From Verrucomicrobia bacterium UBA7008 (GTDB taxonomy: Bacteria; Verrucomicrobiota; Kiritimatiellia; RFP12; UBA1067): 28,968 nt of DNA. Location: positions 1 to 28,968 of the forward strand of contig DJXI01000050.1 of NCBI GenBank assembly GCA_002449695.1, in the 5' to 3' direction. Made by a program: the position numbers and the translations under genes. Below, piece after piece: positions 13,450 to 20,974 of the stretch. Each line of letters starts with the position of its first letter. The stretch's first letter is position 1. The notes beneath the pieces are model-generated. The model was given only the letters and a program-made list of their open reading frames with translations, was not told the origin of the DNA and searched no databases.

Positions 13450-16416
13450 TCACTCCCCCTCTTTGGGTATGCGGCGATAGCGGTAGCTGGAGAACGCCGT
13501 GTTCTTGAACACCTTCCACACCGGATAGACGCTGCCGTCGGGACGGATGCGCTCCTGGTAGCGGTCGATGTCCATCAAATCGGCCATCTTCGCCGAAAAC
13601 ACCTCGTTGCCGTCAATGGCAATCGTCAGCCGATCCGAAGCGGCGACGAGGCGGAACGCGTGCGAGGGCGTGCGGGCGAGATCGCCCTTCCGGACCACGA
13701 ACTGCGGCGACCACCCGTCGTCATACGCCTTCTGGAAATCGGAAGAATCCGTCTTCTCGGCGGCGGCAAGGTTTTCCTCGGTGTAGGACTCGACCGAGTA
13801 GTGGTCGCCCGCTTCGTCGCGCCAGAACCGGATATACGGATAGGCCCAGGAATTCGAGTTCATGCAGAACCCCACATACGGATGCGACAGCCCCCAGCCG
13901 ATGTTCCAGTACTTCTGCTTCGGGTCCTTCTCCTCGAAATGCACCGTCCCCTCGTATTCGTATCCGATGCCGGGCAATGGCACCAGGATGCGATAGTAGC
14001 ACTTGTTTCCCTTGTCGTAGATACGCGCCCGTCCGTCCTTTCCCGTTCCGACCATGCTCCACCAATGATTGGCCTCGAAGCCCTTCGGCGTCGGCATCGC
14101 GTCCACCCAGCCGCCCGCCGCCTCCTGCAGCGCCTTCCGCGCCTTGAAATAGTGGCGCGACGCCACGACATACGCCTCCTCGCGCAGCCTGGGCGTCTTC
14201 AGCAGTTTCTCCGACGCCGCAAGCACGGCCCGCAGGTCGCCCCTGTGCGCCGCCTCGCCCAGGCGAATCGTGTCTTCGCGCGTCTTCTTGTCGCCCAGGG
14301 CGATGAACATGTTCACCTGCGGCAGATACTCGCCGTTGGGGGCGGCGTAGCGCAGCCACAGGGCGTCGTGCCAGCTCGTCAGCGAGGTCGTGATCTGAGA
14401 CGCGTACTGCCGCACCTTGTCCCAGTCGTCAAGCTGCATCGCCAGCGCCATCGCCATGCCCCGGAACGCATCGACGGACGGCATCAGCGGCTGCTCCCCG
14501 GCGGCGATGTAGGCGTCGAACATCCCGAAGATCGCGTCGCGGAGCGCCGGGCCGATCACGTAGGCGCAGATGTTGGTGTCGGTGGGAACGCCCTCGACCT
14601 CCCATCGATAGATGTTGGACAGCGCGGCGGCGGTCGCGCGATACGCGAACGTCGAATCGGTGCGAACGTTGCTCGCGGCGTTCGAGGCGACAGAATAGAG
14701 GTAGGCCGTCGAACCGCTCCAGCGCGTCGTCTGGCCGTGCAGCACCTGCCCGATGCGGCTTGTCGCCTGGTCGAGCGAATTGGAGACGGCGCGGTTAAAG
14801 AGCTCCGCGCCGTCGCCCGCGCGGTTGTAGCCGTAGTTCTTCGCCAGGTGCATCATGGCGCGCGCGCCGTCGGGCTTGAGCCGGATCGCCGCGACCAGGT
14901 CGGCGTCGCCGCCCGCGTTCAGCAAGTCGAGATAGTCGTAGCCCACGAGCTTGCCGGCATCCGGGGCGACGAACGCAATGCCGTTGAGGTTTTCGATGAT
15001 CTGCTTGTCCGCCTCCCGGAAGAAGCCCGCCACCTTCTCGAACGCATTGCTGCGCGCCGCGTAAATGGCGCTGAAATCGACTTTCTTCTCGCTGTCCTTC
15101 ATGTCCTTTCGCACCCCGGTCCAGTCGGCATGGCCCCAGCGGATCAGGAACCCGAGCATCGGCTCGGCCGCGTCGTCGTGCTTGGCGGCCATCTCCTTGA
15201 ACATCTTGCCGCCCTGCCAGTATTTCTGCTCCTTGGAGAATCCCAGATAGCGCACCAGGCCGACCGCCGCGTCCCGGCACTTCGCCTTGTTCCAGAGGTC
15301 GTTCGCCTCGTTGAACTCGGCCCCGGTCGGGAACTCGTCGCGGGCGGTCGCCAGCTTGCGCGCCAGCGTCTCGCGCACCTTGACGACGCGCGCCGCCGTC
15401 TTCGCGTCCATCCCCTTCGGCGCGCGAAACGTCTCCACAACGTGCCGCCGCCAGAACGGCAGCGCGACCTGCTCGAAGAACGCGGCGTCCGTGTGCGCGT
15501 CCTCCGGCTTCGGCGGGACGAAAACCGGCCGCCGCCGCGCCGCCGCCCAGCCGTCGTCGTCATCGTCGTCGTCCTCTTCGATTTCCTTGTCGAGCGTGCC
15601 GTTTTTCTTCGCCTCCTCGAACTTCTCGATTGCCTGCCGCAGCATGGCGAAGTTTTCTTCCCGGTCGCCGATGAGTTCCTGCTTGCGCGCCTCCATGTTC
15701 ACCGGCACCTCCATCGCCTTCGCCTCGGCGAGCGTCTTTTCGAGAAGCGGCACGTAGCGAGGATAGACCTCCCCGAGCAAGACCTGCTGCATGCACTTCA
15801 TCGCTTCGCGCTCGATTTGCTTTCGTTCCGACTTGGAAAGCTCCTTCGCCGGCAGCGGGAACTTCTCCTTGAACTTCTCCAACGCCGCGCGCGAATCCTC
15901 GGCCATCTGGTCGTCATAGCGTTGGAGCACCTTTTCAATCGGCTGGATGTACTTCTTGATGTCCGGCGCGTCGCGGATTTCGGATTCGAGCTTTTCGAGG
16001 TAATTTTCGGACCCGCCTTTTTCGTAGCCCAGCCGGCAGACTTCCTCGCCCTTCGGGTCGAGGACAATGACAGTCGGGAAGCCTTCGACGCCGAACTTCT
16101 CGACGAGCTTCGGGTTCTGCGCCTTCGCCTGGTCGGACAGCAGCGAGTCGTCTTCCGGCGAGTCCACCATGAGCAGGACGTATTTCTCGGCGGCGGCCTT
16201 GAGGAACGTGTCGGTCGCGAACACCTCCTTGTCGAGGCGCTTGCACCATCCGCACCAGTCGCTACCCGAGAAGTCGACGACGACGTACTTGTTCTCGGCA
16301 GCGGCCTTCTTGAGGGCGGCATCGTAGTCGTCGAGCCATCCTTCGGGAGTTGAGGTCTTGGCGAACGCAGCCAGCGCAAAGAGCGCGGCGCACAACAACG
16401 GGATCGTGTTCTTCAT
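13450..16416 (-). CDS. Large secreted thioredoxin-fold protein with long unknown region and C-terminal beta-sandwich-like domain
   Basis: The product is 988 aa. A signal peptide (about 1-19) is followed by a thioredoxin-like domain (about 24-150) with DFSGSDWCGWCKRL, active cysteines Cys55 and Cys58, and the cis-Pro block GFPT (Pro114). A charged helical stretch (150-280) ends in a run of seven Asp (282-288). Residues about 300-770 are helical and unrecognised. From about 783 a Trp/Tyr-rich region (WWSMVG, YEYEGTVHF, YIRFWRDE, RLTIAIDGNEVFS) looks like a concanavalin-type beta-sandwich. A role in disulfide chemistry outside the cytoplasm is likely from the CGWC site; the rest is unknown. The start lies about 25 nt after a TGATATAAT promoter; the ribosome site (GAAAAGACC) is weak. 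folP follows 2 nt after the stop. Confidence 0.85.
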   Translation of the reverse strand: MKNTIPLLCAALFALAAFAKTSTPEGWLDDYDAALKKAAAENKYVVVDFSGSDWCGWCKRLDKEVFATDTFLKAAAEKYVLLMVDSPEDDSLLSDQAKAQNPKLVEKFGVEGFPTVIVLDPKGEEVCRLGYEKGGSENYLEKLESEIRDAPDIKKYIQPIEKVLQRYDDQMAEDSRAALEKFKEKFPLPAKELSKSERKQIEREAMKCMQQVLLGEVYPRYVPLLEKTLAEAKAMEVPVNMEARKQELIGDREENFAMLRQAIEKFEEAKKNGTLDKEIEEDDDDDDDGWAAARRRPVFVPPKPEDAHTDAAFFEQVALPFWRRHVVETFRAPKGMDAKTAARVVKVRETLARKLATARDEFPTGAEFNEANDLWNKAKCRDAAVGLVRYLGFSKEQKYWQGGKMFKEMAAKHDDAAEPMLGFLIRWGHADWTGVRKDMKDSEKKVDFSAIYAARSNAFEKVAGFFREADKQIIENLNGIAFVAPDAGKLVGYDYLDLLNAGGDADLVAAIRLKPDGARAMMHLAKNYGYNRAGDGAELFNRAVSNSLDQATSRIGQVLHGQTTRWSGSTAYLYSVASNAASNVRTDSTFAYRATAAALSNIYRWEVEGVPTDTNICAYVIGPALRDAIFGMFDAYIAAGEQPLMPSVDAFRGMAMALAMQLDDWDKVRQYASQITTSLTSWHDALWLRYAAPNGEYLPQVNMFIALGDKKTREDTIRLGEAAHRGDLRAVLAASEKLLKTPRLREEAYVVASRHYFKARKALQEAAGGWVDAMPTPKGFEANHWWSMVGTGKDGRARIYDKGNKCYYRILVPLPGIGYEYEGTVHFEEKDPKQKYWNIGWGLSHPYVGFCMNSNSWAYPYIRFWRDEAGDHYSVESYTEENLAAAEKTDSSDFQKAYDDGWSPQFVVRKGDLARTPSHAFRLVAASDRLTIAIDGNEVFSAKMADLMDIDRYQERIRPDGSVYPVWKVFKNTAFSSYRYRRIPKEGE

Positions 16417-16441
16417 TGATGGTCTTTTCGTATTGAATGAT

Positions 16442-16450
16442 ATTATATCA
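16442..16450 (-). promoter_or_regulatory. Extended -10 promoter of the thioredoxin-folP block
   Basis: TGATATAAT on the minus strand lies 25 nt before the ATG at 16416. Its TGA is also the stop codon of rnhB, so the promoter is built into the gene end. No -35 consensus is seen. Confidence 0.7.
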
Positions 16451-17071
16451 AATCACATTGGCCACCGGCCCGAAGCTGCGGCGGTGCGCGGGACACGGCC
16501 CGAGCCGCTTCAGCGCCGCAAGGTGCGCCGGTGTCGGATAACCCTTGTGCTGCGCAAAGCCGTAGCCGGGATAGGTGCGTTCCAGCTCCCGGCATTCGGC
16601 GTCGCGCGCCGTCTTGGCGAGAATCGACGCCGCCGCGATGAAGAGCGACTGTGCGTCGCCCTTGACGATGTTCTGCGACGGATAGGGCAGGCCCGGCACC
16701 GCCAGCCCGTCGACGAGGATGCGCGGCGACGCGCCCGCCAGCCGCGCGCCCGCCGCTTCCGCCGCGCGCCGCATCGCGAGGTGCGTCGCCTTCAGGATGT
16801 TCAGCCGGTCGATCTCGGCGGGGCTCGCGCTTGCGACCGCCCACGTGCAGCCGACGGTCGCGCGGATGACGGCGGCGAGCTGTTCGCGCTTCTTCTCCGT
16901 CAGCTTTTTCGAATCGTTGATTTCGCGCCAGTCGCCGGCAACGAGCCGTTCGGCGAGATCGAGCGGCACCGACACCGCCGCCGCGTAGACGCCGCCGGCG
17001 AGCGGGCCGCGGCCCGCCTCGTCAATGCCGATGACCGTGCCGCCGGCCGCGCGCTCAAAGTCCAGCGTCAT
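16448..17071 (-). CDS. rnhB: Ribonuclease HII
   Basis: The product is 207 aa. It cleaves the RNA strand of RNA-DNA hybrids and excises single ribonucleotides from DNA. Motifs: GIDEAGRGPLAGGV (Asp17, Glu18), NDSKKLTEKKRE (52-63), ILVDG (Asp121) and AAASILAKTARD (Asp157), giving the complete four-acid active site; the C-terminal GYGFAQHKGYPT block is also present. The start overlaps the preceding small gene by 17 nt. It is the last gene of the lepA block; its stop codon TGA forms part of the next block's promoter. Confidence 0.95.
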   Translation of the reverse strand: MTLDFERAAGGTVIGIDEAGRGPLAGGVYAAAVSVPLDLAERLVAGDWREINDSKKLTEKKREQLAAVIRATVGCTWAVASASPAEIDRLNILKATHLAMRRAAEAAGARLAGASPRILVDGLAVPGLPYPSQNIVKGDAQSLFIAAASILAKTARDAECRELERTYPGYGFAQHKGYPTPAHLAALKRLGPCPAHRRSFGPVANVI

Positions 17072-17336
17072 GCCCGTTCGTTTCGGCGGCCGGCGCGTCC
17101 GCGTCTGCGGCCGGTTCGGCGGGCGCGTCGCTCGCGCACGCCGCGCCCTTCGGCGCGTCGCGCTGCTGCCGCTCTTCCAGGAGCTGCCGCGTCCACGCCA
17201 GTTCCTGCTGCGTGCGGATCAGCTCCCTTTTCGCTTCGTTCAGCCGCGTGCGCAGATCGAAGATCATCAGCGCCATCACGACGAGGATCACCAGCGTGAC
17301 GATGGTCCGGAACAGCTGCAACATGAACTTTTTCAT
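17055..17336 (-). CDS. Small single-pass membrane protein with coiled coil
   Basis: The product is 93 aa: a basic N-terminus (MKKFMLQLFR), one membrane helix (about 10-27), a heptad-like charged segment (about 28-58, rich in R, E, Q and L) and an Ala/Asp/Glu-rich tail. The layout resembles LapA-like or FtsB-like small bitopic proteins, but no family signature is clear. It begins 3 nt after the lepA stop, with GGAG at the end of lepA as ribosome site, and overlaps rnhB. Expression is therefore tied to lepA and rnhB; the function is unknown. Confidence 0.75.
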   Translation of the reverse strand: MKKFMLQLFRTIVTLVILVVMALMIFDLRTRLNEAKRELIRTQQELAWTRQLLEERQQRDAPKGAACASDAPAEPAADADAPAAETNGHDAGL

Positions 17337-17339
17337 CTT

Positions 17340-19148
17340 CTACTCCTTGATAGTGCCCTTCAGCACCGCGATGAACGCGGACTGCGGGACGTTGACGTGG
17401 CCGAACTCCTTCATCCGCGCCTTGCCGCGCTTCTGCTTCTCGAGGACCTTCATCTTGCGCGTGACGTCGCCGCCGTAGAGCTTGGCGAGCACGTCCTTGC
17501 GGAACGGGCGGATGTCCTCGCGCGCGATGATCTCCTTGCCGATCGCGGCCTGCACCGGAATCTTGAACTGGTGCGGCGGAATCGTCTCGGCGAGCGCCTT
17601 GCACATCTGGATGCCGCGCGCGCGCGCCTTGTCGCGGTGCACCATCGTCGCGAACGCATCCACCGTCTCGGAGTTGAGGAGGATGTCCATCTTCACGATG
17701 TCCGAGACCTGGTAGCCCGCCGGCTCGTAGTCCATCGACGCGTAGCCGTGCGAGACCGACTTGAGCGTGTCGTGGAAGTCGATCAGGATCTCGTTCAGCG
17801 GCAGTTTGCAGTGGAGCATCACGCGCCGCGCGTCCATCGTCTCCGTGCCCTCCACCGTGCCGCGCCGGTCGATGACGATGCGCATCACGTCGCCGATCGA
17901 CTCCGACGGCGTGATGATGCGCGCGGTGAGGATCGGTTCGGAGATCGTCTCGAGCGCCGAGGGGTCGGGCATCTGCAGCGGGTTGTCGAGCTCGCGCTCC
18001 TCGCCCGACTTCATCTTGAGCCGGTAGACGACGCCGGGGCTCGTCGAGATGATGTCGAGCCCGAATTCGCGCCGCAGCCGCTCCTGGACGATCTCCATGT
18101 GCAGCAGCCCCAGGAACCCGCAGCGGAAGCCGAAGCCAAGCGCGAGCGAGCTTTCGTGGTGGAAGGTGAACGCGCTGTCGTTCAGGTGCAGCTTCTCCAG
18201 CCCCGCCGCGACCTTCGGAAACTCGTCGGTCGACATCGGGTAGATGCCGCAGAAGACGGTCGGGTGGATGTCGTGGAAGCCCGGCAGCGGCTCGGTGGCG
18301 CCGAGGCGCGACGTCGTCACCGTATCGCCGATCTTGATCTCGCTCGGGTCCTTCACGGTGCCGACGATGTAGCCGACCTGCCCCGCCTCCAGCCGGTCGA
18401 CCGGCTTCTTGTTCGGCGAGAAGATGCCGACCTCGTGCACGGTCGTCGAGACGTGCGAGCCCATGAACGTGACGCCCTGGCCCGCCTTGAGCGTGCCGTC
18501 CATCACGCGCACGTACGTGATGACGCCGCGGAACTCGTCAAACACCGAATCGAACACGAGCGCGCGCAGCGGCGCGTCCACGCCCCGGGTCGTCGGCGGC
18601 GGGATGCGCCGGACGATGGCCTCCAGCACGGCGGGGCAGCCCGCACCCGTCTTCGCCGAGACGAGCAGCGGATCGTCCATCGGAATGGCGAGGATGTCTT
18701 CGATCTCGCGCGAGACTTCCGCGACATTCGCGCCCGGCAGGTCGACCTTGTTGAGGACGGGGACGATCTCCAGCTTCGCGTCCTGCGCGAAGTAGGTGTT
18801 GGCGACCGTCTGCGCCTCGACGCCCTGCGCGGCGTCGACGACGAGGAGCGCCCCTTCGCACGCGCCCATCGAGCGCGACACCTCGTAGGCGAAGTCGACG
18901 TGGCCGGGCGTGTCCAGCAGGTTGAAGAGGTAGGTTTTGCCGTCCTTGGCCGTGTAGTGCATCGAGACGGGGTGCGACTTGATGGTGATGCCGCGCTCGC
19001 GCTCGAGGTCCATCGCGTCGAGCGTCTGTTCCTTCAGCTCGCGCGCGCTGATGGCGTTGGTCAATTCCAGAATGCGGTCGGAGAGCGTCGTCTTGCCGTG
19101 GTCGACGTGCGCGATGATGCAAAAATTTCTGACTGTCTCAAGCGTCAT
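17340..19148 (-). CDS. lepA: Elongation factor 4 (LepA), translational GTPase
   Basis: The product is 602 aa, normal for EF4. It binds ribosomes and affects elongation and initiation through GTP hydrolysis. G1 AHVDHGKT (13-20), G2 ERGITI (51-56), G3 DTPGH (79-83) and G4 NKVD (133-136) are intact. The EF4-specific C-terminus ends with GKARMKEFGHVNVPQSAF and VLKGTIKE. I chose ATG at 19148 rather than the 20-residue upstream extension because MTLETVRNFCIIAH matches known EF4 starts. No ribosome site precedes it; instead TGATATACT lies 8 nt upstream, so the mRNA is probably leaderless. Two small genes follow in the same block. Confidence 0.96.
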   Translation of the reverse strand: MTLETVRNFCIIAHVDHGKTTLSDRILELTNAISARELKEQTLDAMDLERERGITIKSHPVSMHYTAKDGKTYLFNLLDTPGHVDFAYEVSRSMGACEGALLVVDAAQGVEAQTVANTYFAQDAKLEIVPVLNKVDLPGANVAEVSREIEDILAIPMDDPLLVSAKTGAGCPAVLEAIVRRIPPPTTRGVDAPLRALVFDSVFDEFRGVITYVRVMDGTLKAGQGVTFMGSHVSTTVHEVGIFSPNKKPVDRLEAGQVGYIVGTVKDPSEIKIGDTVTTSRLGATEPLPGFHDIHPTVFCGIYPMSTDEFPKVAAGLEKLHLNDSAFTFHHESSLALGFGFRCGFLGLLHMEIVQERLRREFGLDIISTSPGVVYRLKMKSGEERELDNPLQMPDPSALETISEPILTARIITPSESIGDVMRIVIDRRGTVEGTETMDARRVMLHCKLPLNEILIDFHDTLKSVSHGYASMDYEPAGYQVSDIVKMDILLNSETVDAFATMVHRDKARARGIQMCKALAETIPPHQFKIPVQAAIGKEIIAREDIRPFRKDVLAKLYGGDVTRKMKVLEKQKRGKARMKEFGHVNVPQSAFIAVLKGTIKE

Positions 19149-19156
19149 AAAGTGAT

Positions 19157-19165
19157 AGTATATCA
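19157..19165 (-). promoter_or_regulatory. Extended -10 promoter of lepA, leaderless arrangement
   Basis: TGATATACT on the minus strand ends 8 nt before the lepA ATG, so initiation would fall at or within a base or two of the start codon. GGCGGGATT precedes it. No -35 consensus and no Shine-Dalgarno are seen. Confidence 0.65.
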
Positions 19166-19243
19166 AATCCCGCCCGCCTCCGCCAAGTAACGTCCGGCCC
19201 AGGAACATCCCCCGCCTTTGTTAAAGGCTGCCGAGCCCTTGGA

Positions 19244-19309
19244 GTAGGGCGCGTTGTCCTCAACGCGCCGGAATGCGGTGCGGCGGCTTGAGGACAAGCC
19301 GCCCTACCA
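19244..19309. repeat. REP/BIME-like element, copy 2, complete
   Basis: The outer arms GTAGGGCG (19244-19251) and CGCCCTAC (19300-19307) are reverse complements. Inside are two perfect 9-bp hairpins: GGCGCGTTG-TCCT-CAACGCGCC (19248-19269) and GGCGGCTTG-AGGA-CAAGCCGCC (19282-19303). A further 6-bp hairpin, GCCTTT-GTT-AAAGGC, lies just left at 19214-19228. The element fills the gap between the lepA promoter and the end of the EamA transporter gene. Confidence 0.9.
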
Positions 19310-19344
19310 GAGGTGCCCTGTCCGTCATATTCCGTGTCAATTGA

Positions 19345-19372
19345 TGGTAGGGCGCGTTGTCCTCAACGCGCC
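19345..19372. repeat. REP-like palindrome, copy 3, single unit
   Basis: TGGTAG precedes GGCGCGTTG-TCCT-CAACGCGCC (19351-19372), identical in stem to the first hairpin of copy 2. It starts 8 nt beyond the EamA transporter stop on the minus strand and could also affect transcript ends there, although no T-run follows. Confidence 0.85.
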
Positions 19373-19380
19373 GGAAAGTT

Positions 19381-20244
19381 TCAGGCGGGGGGACGGGAGG
19401 AGAGGACGGCGGCGGCGACGATCACCGCAAAGCCCGCCACCGACAGCGCGTCCGGCACCTGCGCGAAAAAGGAAAAGCCGAAAAGCGCCGTGAAGATGAC
19501 GTTCGTGTAGTCGAAGACCGCGATCTCGTGCGGCGGCGCGAAGCGGTACGCCGCCGTCACGCCGAACTGCCCCACCGCCGCCGCGCAGCCCGCGCCGACC
19601 ATGACGAGCACCTGCCGCGTCGTCATCGGATCGGGCGCGGCGATGAAGAACGGCAGCGAGGCGAGCGTCGAAAACGCGCTGAAGAAGAGGACGATCAGCG
19701 CGCCGTTCACGCGCAGGATCCCCAGCTCGCGCACGCACGTGTACGCCACGCCCGCGCCCAGCCCGCCGCCGAGCGCGCAGACGGTCGCGAACGTCGCCGC
19801 GCCCTGAAAGCCCGGCTTCATCACAAGGAGCGCGCCCGCGAACGCCGCGACGAGCCCCGCCAGCTGCCGCCGCGTGACGCGCTCGCGCAGAAAGAGGCCC
19901 GCGAAGAGCACCGCGAAGAACGGCGCGGTCTTGTTGAGCGTCATCGCCTCGCCGATGTTGATGCGCGAGAGCGCGTAGAAGTTCCCGAAGATGCCGATGC
20001 ACCCCGCGACCGAGCGCGCGACGAGCAGCGCCCACGCCCGCGCGTTCTTCGGCAGCTCGCGCGCCGGTTCGCGCGCGAAGACGACCGCCGCGATCGCAAA
20101 CGCGATCAGGTTGCGGAAGAGGCTTTTCTGAAACGTGTTGACCGGCGCGCCGACCTCGTCGCACAACCGCACGAAAAACGCCATCGCCGCGAAGCCGAAC
20201 GCGCTCGCGACGAGGCAGCAGATTCCCTTCTGACGATTCGACAT
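19381..20244 (-). CDS. EamA/DMT-superfamily transporter
   Basis: The product is 287 aa with about ten predicted membrane helices in two EamA repeats (about 6-140 and 150-280), the drug/metabolite transporter layout. Characteristic blocks are FRNLIAF, GNFYALSRINIGEAMTLNKTAPFFAVLFAGLFLRE and the matching second-half QFGVTAAYRFAPPHEIAVFDYTNVIF. The usual substrates are amino acids, nucleotides or metabolites; none can be assigned. The ATG at 20242-20244 has no clear ribosome site and lies within a perfect hairpin (20242-20257). It is 36 bp after pyrF and the last gene of its block. Confidence 0.88.
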   Translation of the reverse strand: MSNRQKGICCLVASAFGFAAMAFFVRLCDEVGAPVNTFQKSLFRNLIAFAIAAVVFAREPARELPKNARAWALLVARSVAGCIGIFGNFYALSRINIGEAMTLNKTAPFFAVLFAGLFLRERVTRRQLAGLVAAFAGALLVMKPGFQGAATFATVCALGGGLGAGVAYTCVRELGILRVNGALIVLFFSAFSTLASLPFFIAAPDPMTTRQVLVMVGAGCAAAVGQFGVTAAYRFAPPHEIAVFDYTNVIFTALFGFSFFAQVPDALSVAGFAVIVAAAVLSSRPPA

Positions 20245-20275
20245 CTGCGTGCAGATGGCCGAACTGCGTTCGGCC
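20242..20275 (-). promoter_or_regulatory. Two abutting hairpins covering the EamA transporter start codon
   Basis: CATCTGC-GT/AC-GCAGATG (20242-20257, 7-bp stem) includes the start codon. GGCCGAAC-3 nt-GTTCGGCC (20257-20275, 8-bp stem) lies just upstream on the transcript. Both stems are perfect and share one base. No T-run follows, so this is more likely a translation-level structure than a terminator; function is inference. Confidence 0.6.
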
Positions 20276-20280
20276 GCGCC

Positions 20281-20973
20281 TCAGCCCATCTGGGCGAGAA
20301 TGTCGCGCGCCGCCGCCGCCGGATCCGCCGCCGCCAGGATCGGCCGCCCGACGACGAGATGCGTCGCGCCGCCCTTCACCGCGTCGGCCGGCGTCGCCAC
20401 GCGCTTCTGGTCGCCGACCGCCGCGCCCGCCGGCCGCACGCCGGGCGTGACGAAAAGCGTTCCCGCCGCGAGCGCCGCCTTGAGCCGCGCGACCTCCTGC
20501 GGCGAGCAGACGAGGCCGTGCGCGCCGTGCGCGGTCGCGAACTTCGCCATCGCCAGCACCTGGTCCGCCGGGTCGCGCCCGGTGATGCCGACATCCTCCA
20601 GGTCGCTGCGGTCGAGCGAGGTCAGGACCGTCACCGCGAGAATCTTCGGGCCCGCCGCGCCAAACTCCGCGCTCGCGTCCGCCGCCGCGCGGATCATCGC
20701 CTTGCCGCCGACGGAATGGATCGTCATCAAGTCGACGCCGAGCTTCCCGCCCGAACGGACCGCGCGTTCGACCGTGCGCGGGATGTCGTGGAACTTGAGA
20801 TCGAGAAACACCTTCTTGCCGAGGTCCTTCACCGCCTTGACGACGTCCGGCCCCTCCGCCGTGAACAGCTCCAGCCCGATCTTGTAGAACCCGACCGCGT
20901 CACCGATCGCGCGGACCTTGGCGACCGCCTCCTCCCGCGTCTGGACGTCCAACGCAACAATCAATTCCGCCAT
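20281..20973 (-). CDS. pyrF: Orotidine 5'-phosphate decarboxylase
   Basis: The product is 230 aa. It converts OMP to UMP, the last step of de novo pyrimidine synthesis. The catalytic tetrad is complete: Lys31, then FLDLKFHDIP with Asp58, Lys60 and Asp63. PGVRP (phosphate-binding loop) and HLVVGRPIL complete the group-1 bacterial pattern. The start ATG at 20971-20973 has AAAGGAG about 7 nt upstream; 13 more residues are possible in frame but overlap the previous gene. It begins 1 nt after the stop of the 820-aa membrane protein gene, an unexpected partner for a housekeeping enzyme. Confidence 0.96.
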   Translation of the reverse strand: MAELIVALDVQTREEAVAKVRAIGDAVGFYKIGLELFTAEGPDVVKAVKDLGKKVFLDLKFHDIPRTVERAVRSGGKLGVDLMTIHSVGGKAMIRAAADASAEFGAAGPKILAVTVLTSLDRSDLEDVGITGRDPADQVLAMAKFATAHGAHGLVCSPQEVARLKAALAAGTLFVTPGVRPAGAAVGDQKRVATPADAVKGGATHLVVGRPILAAADPAAAARDILAQMG

Positions 20974-20974
20974 C

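Noticed and set aside
15548..15575. Simple trinucleotide repeat as a regulatory or phase-variable tract
   Set aside because: It encodes the seven-Asp run of the thioredoxin-fold protein and, being trinucleotide, would not shift frame.
19244..19372. CRISPR array
   Set aside because: Only three palindromic units, no regular spacers and no cas genes; the layout is REP-like.
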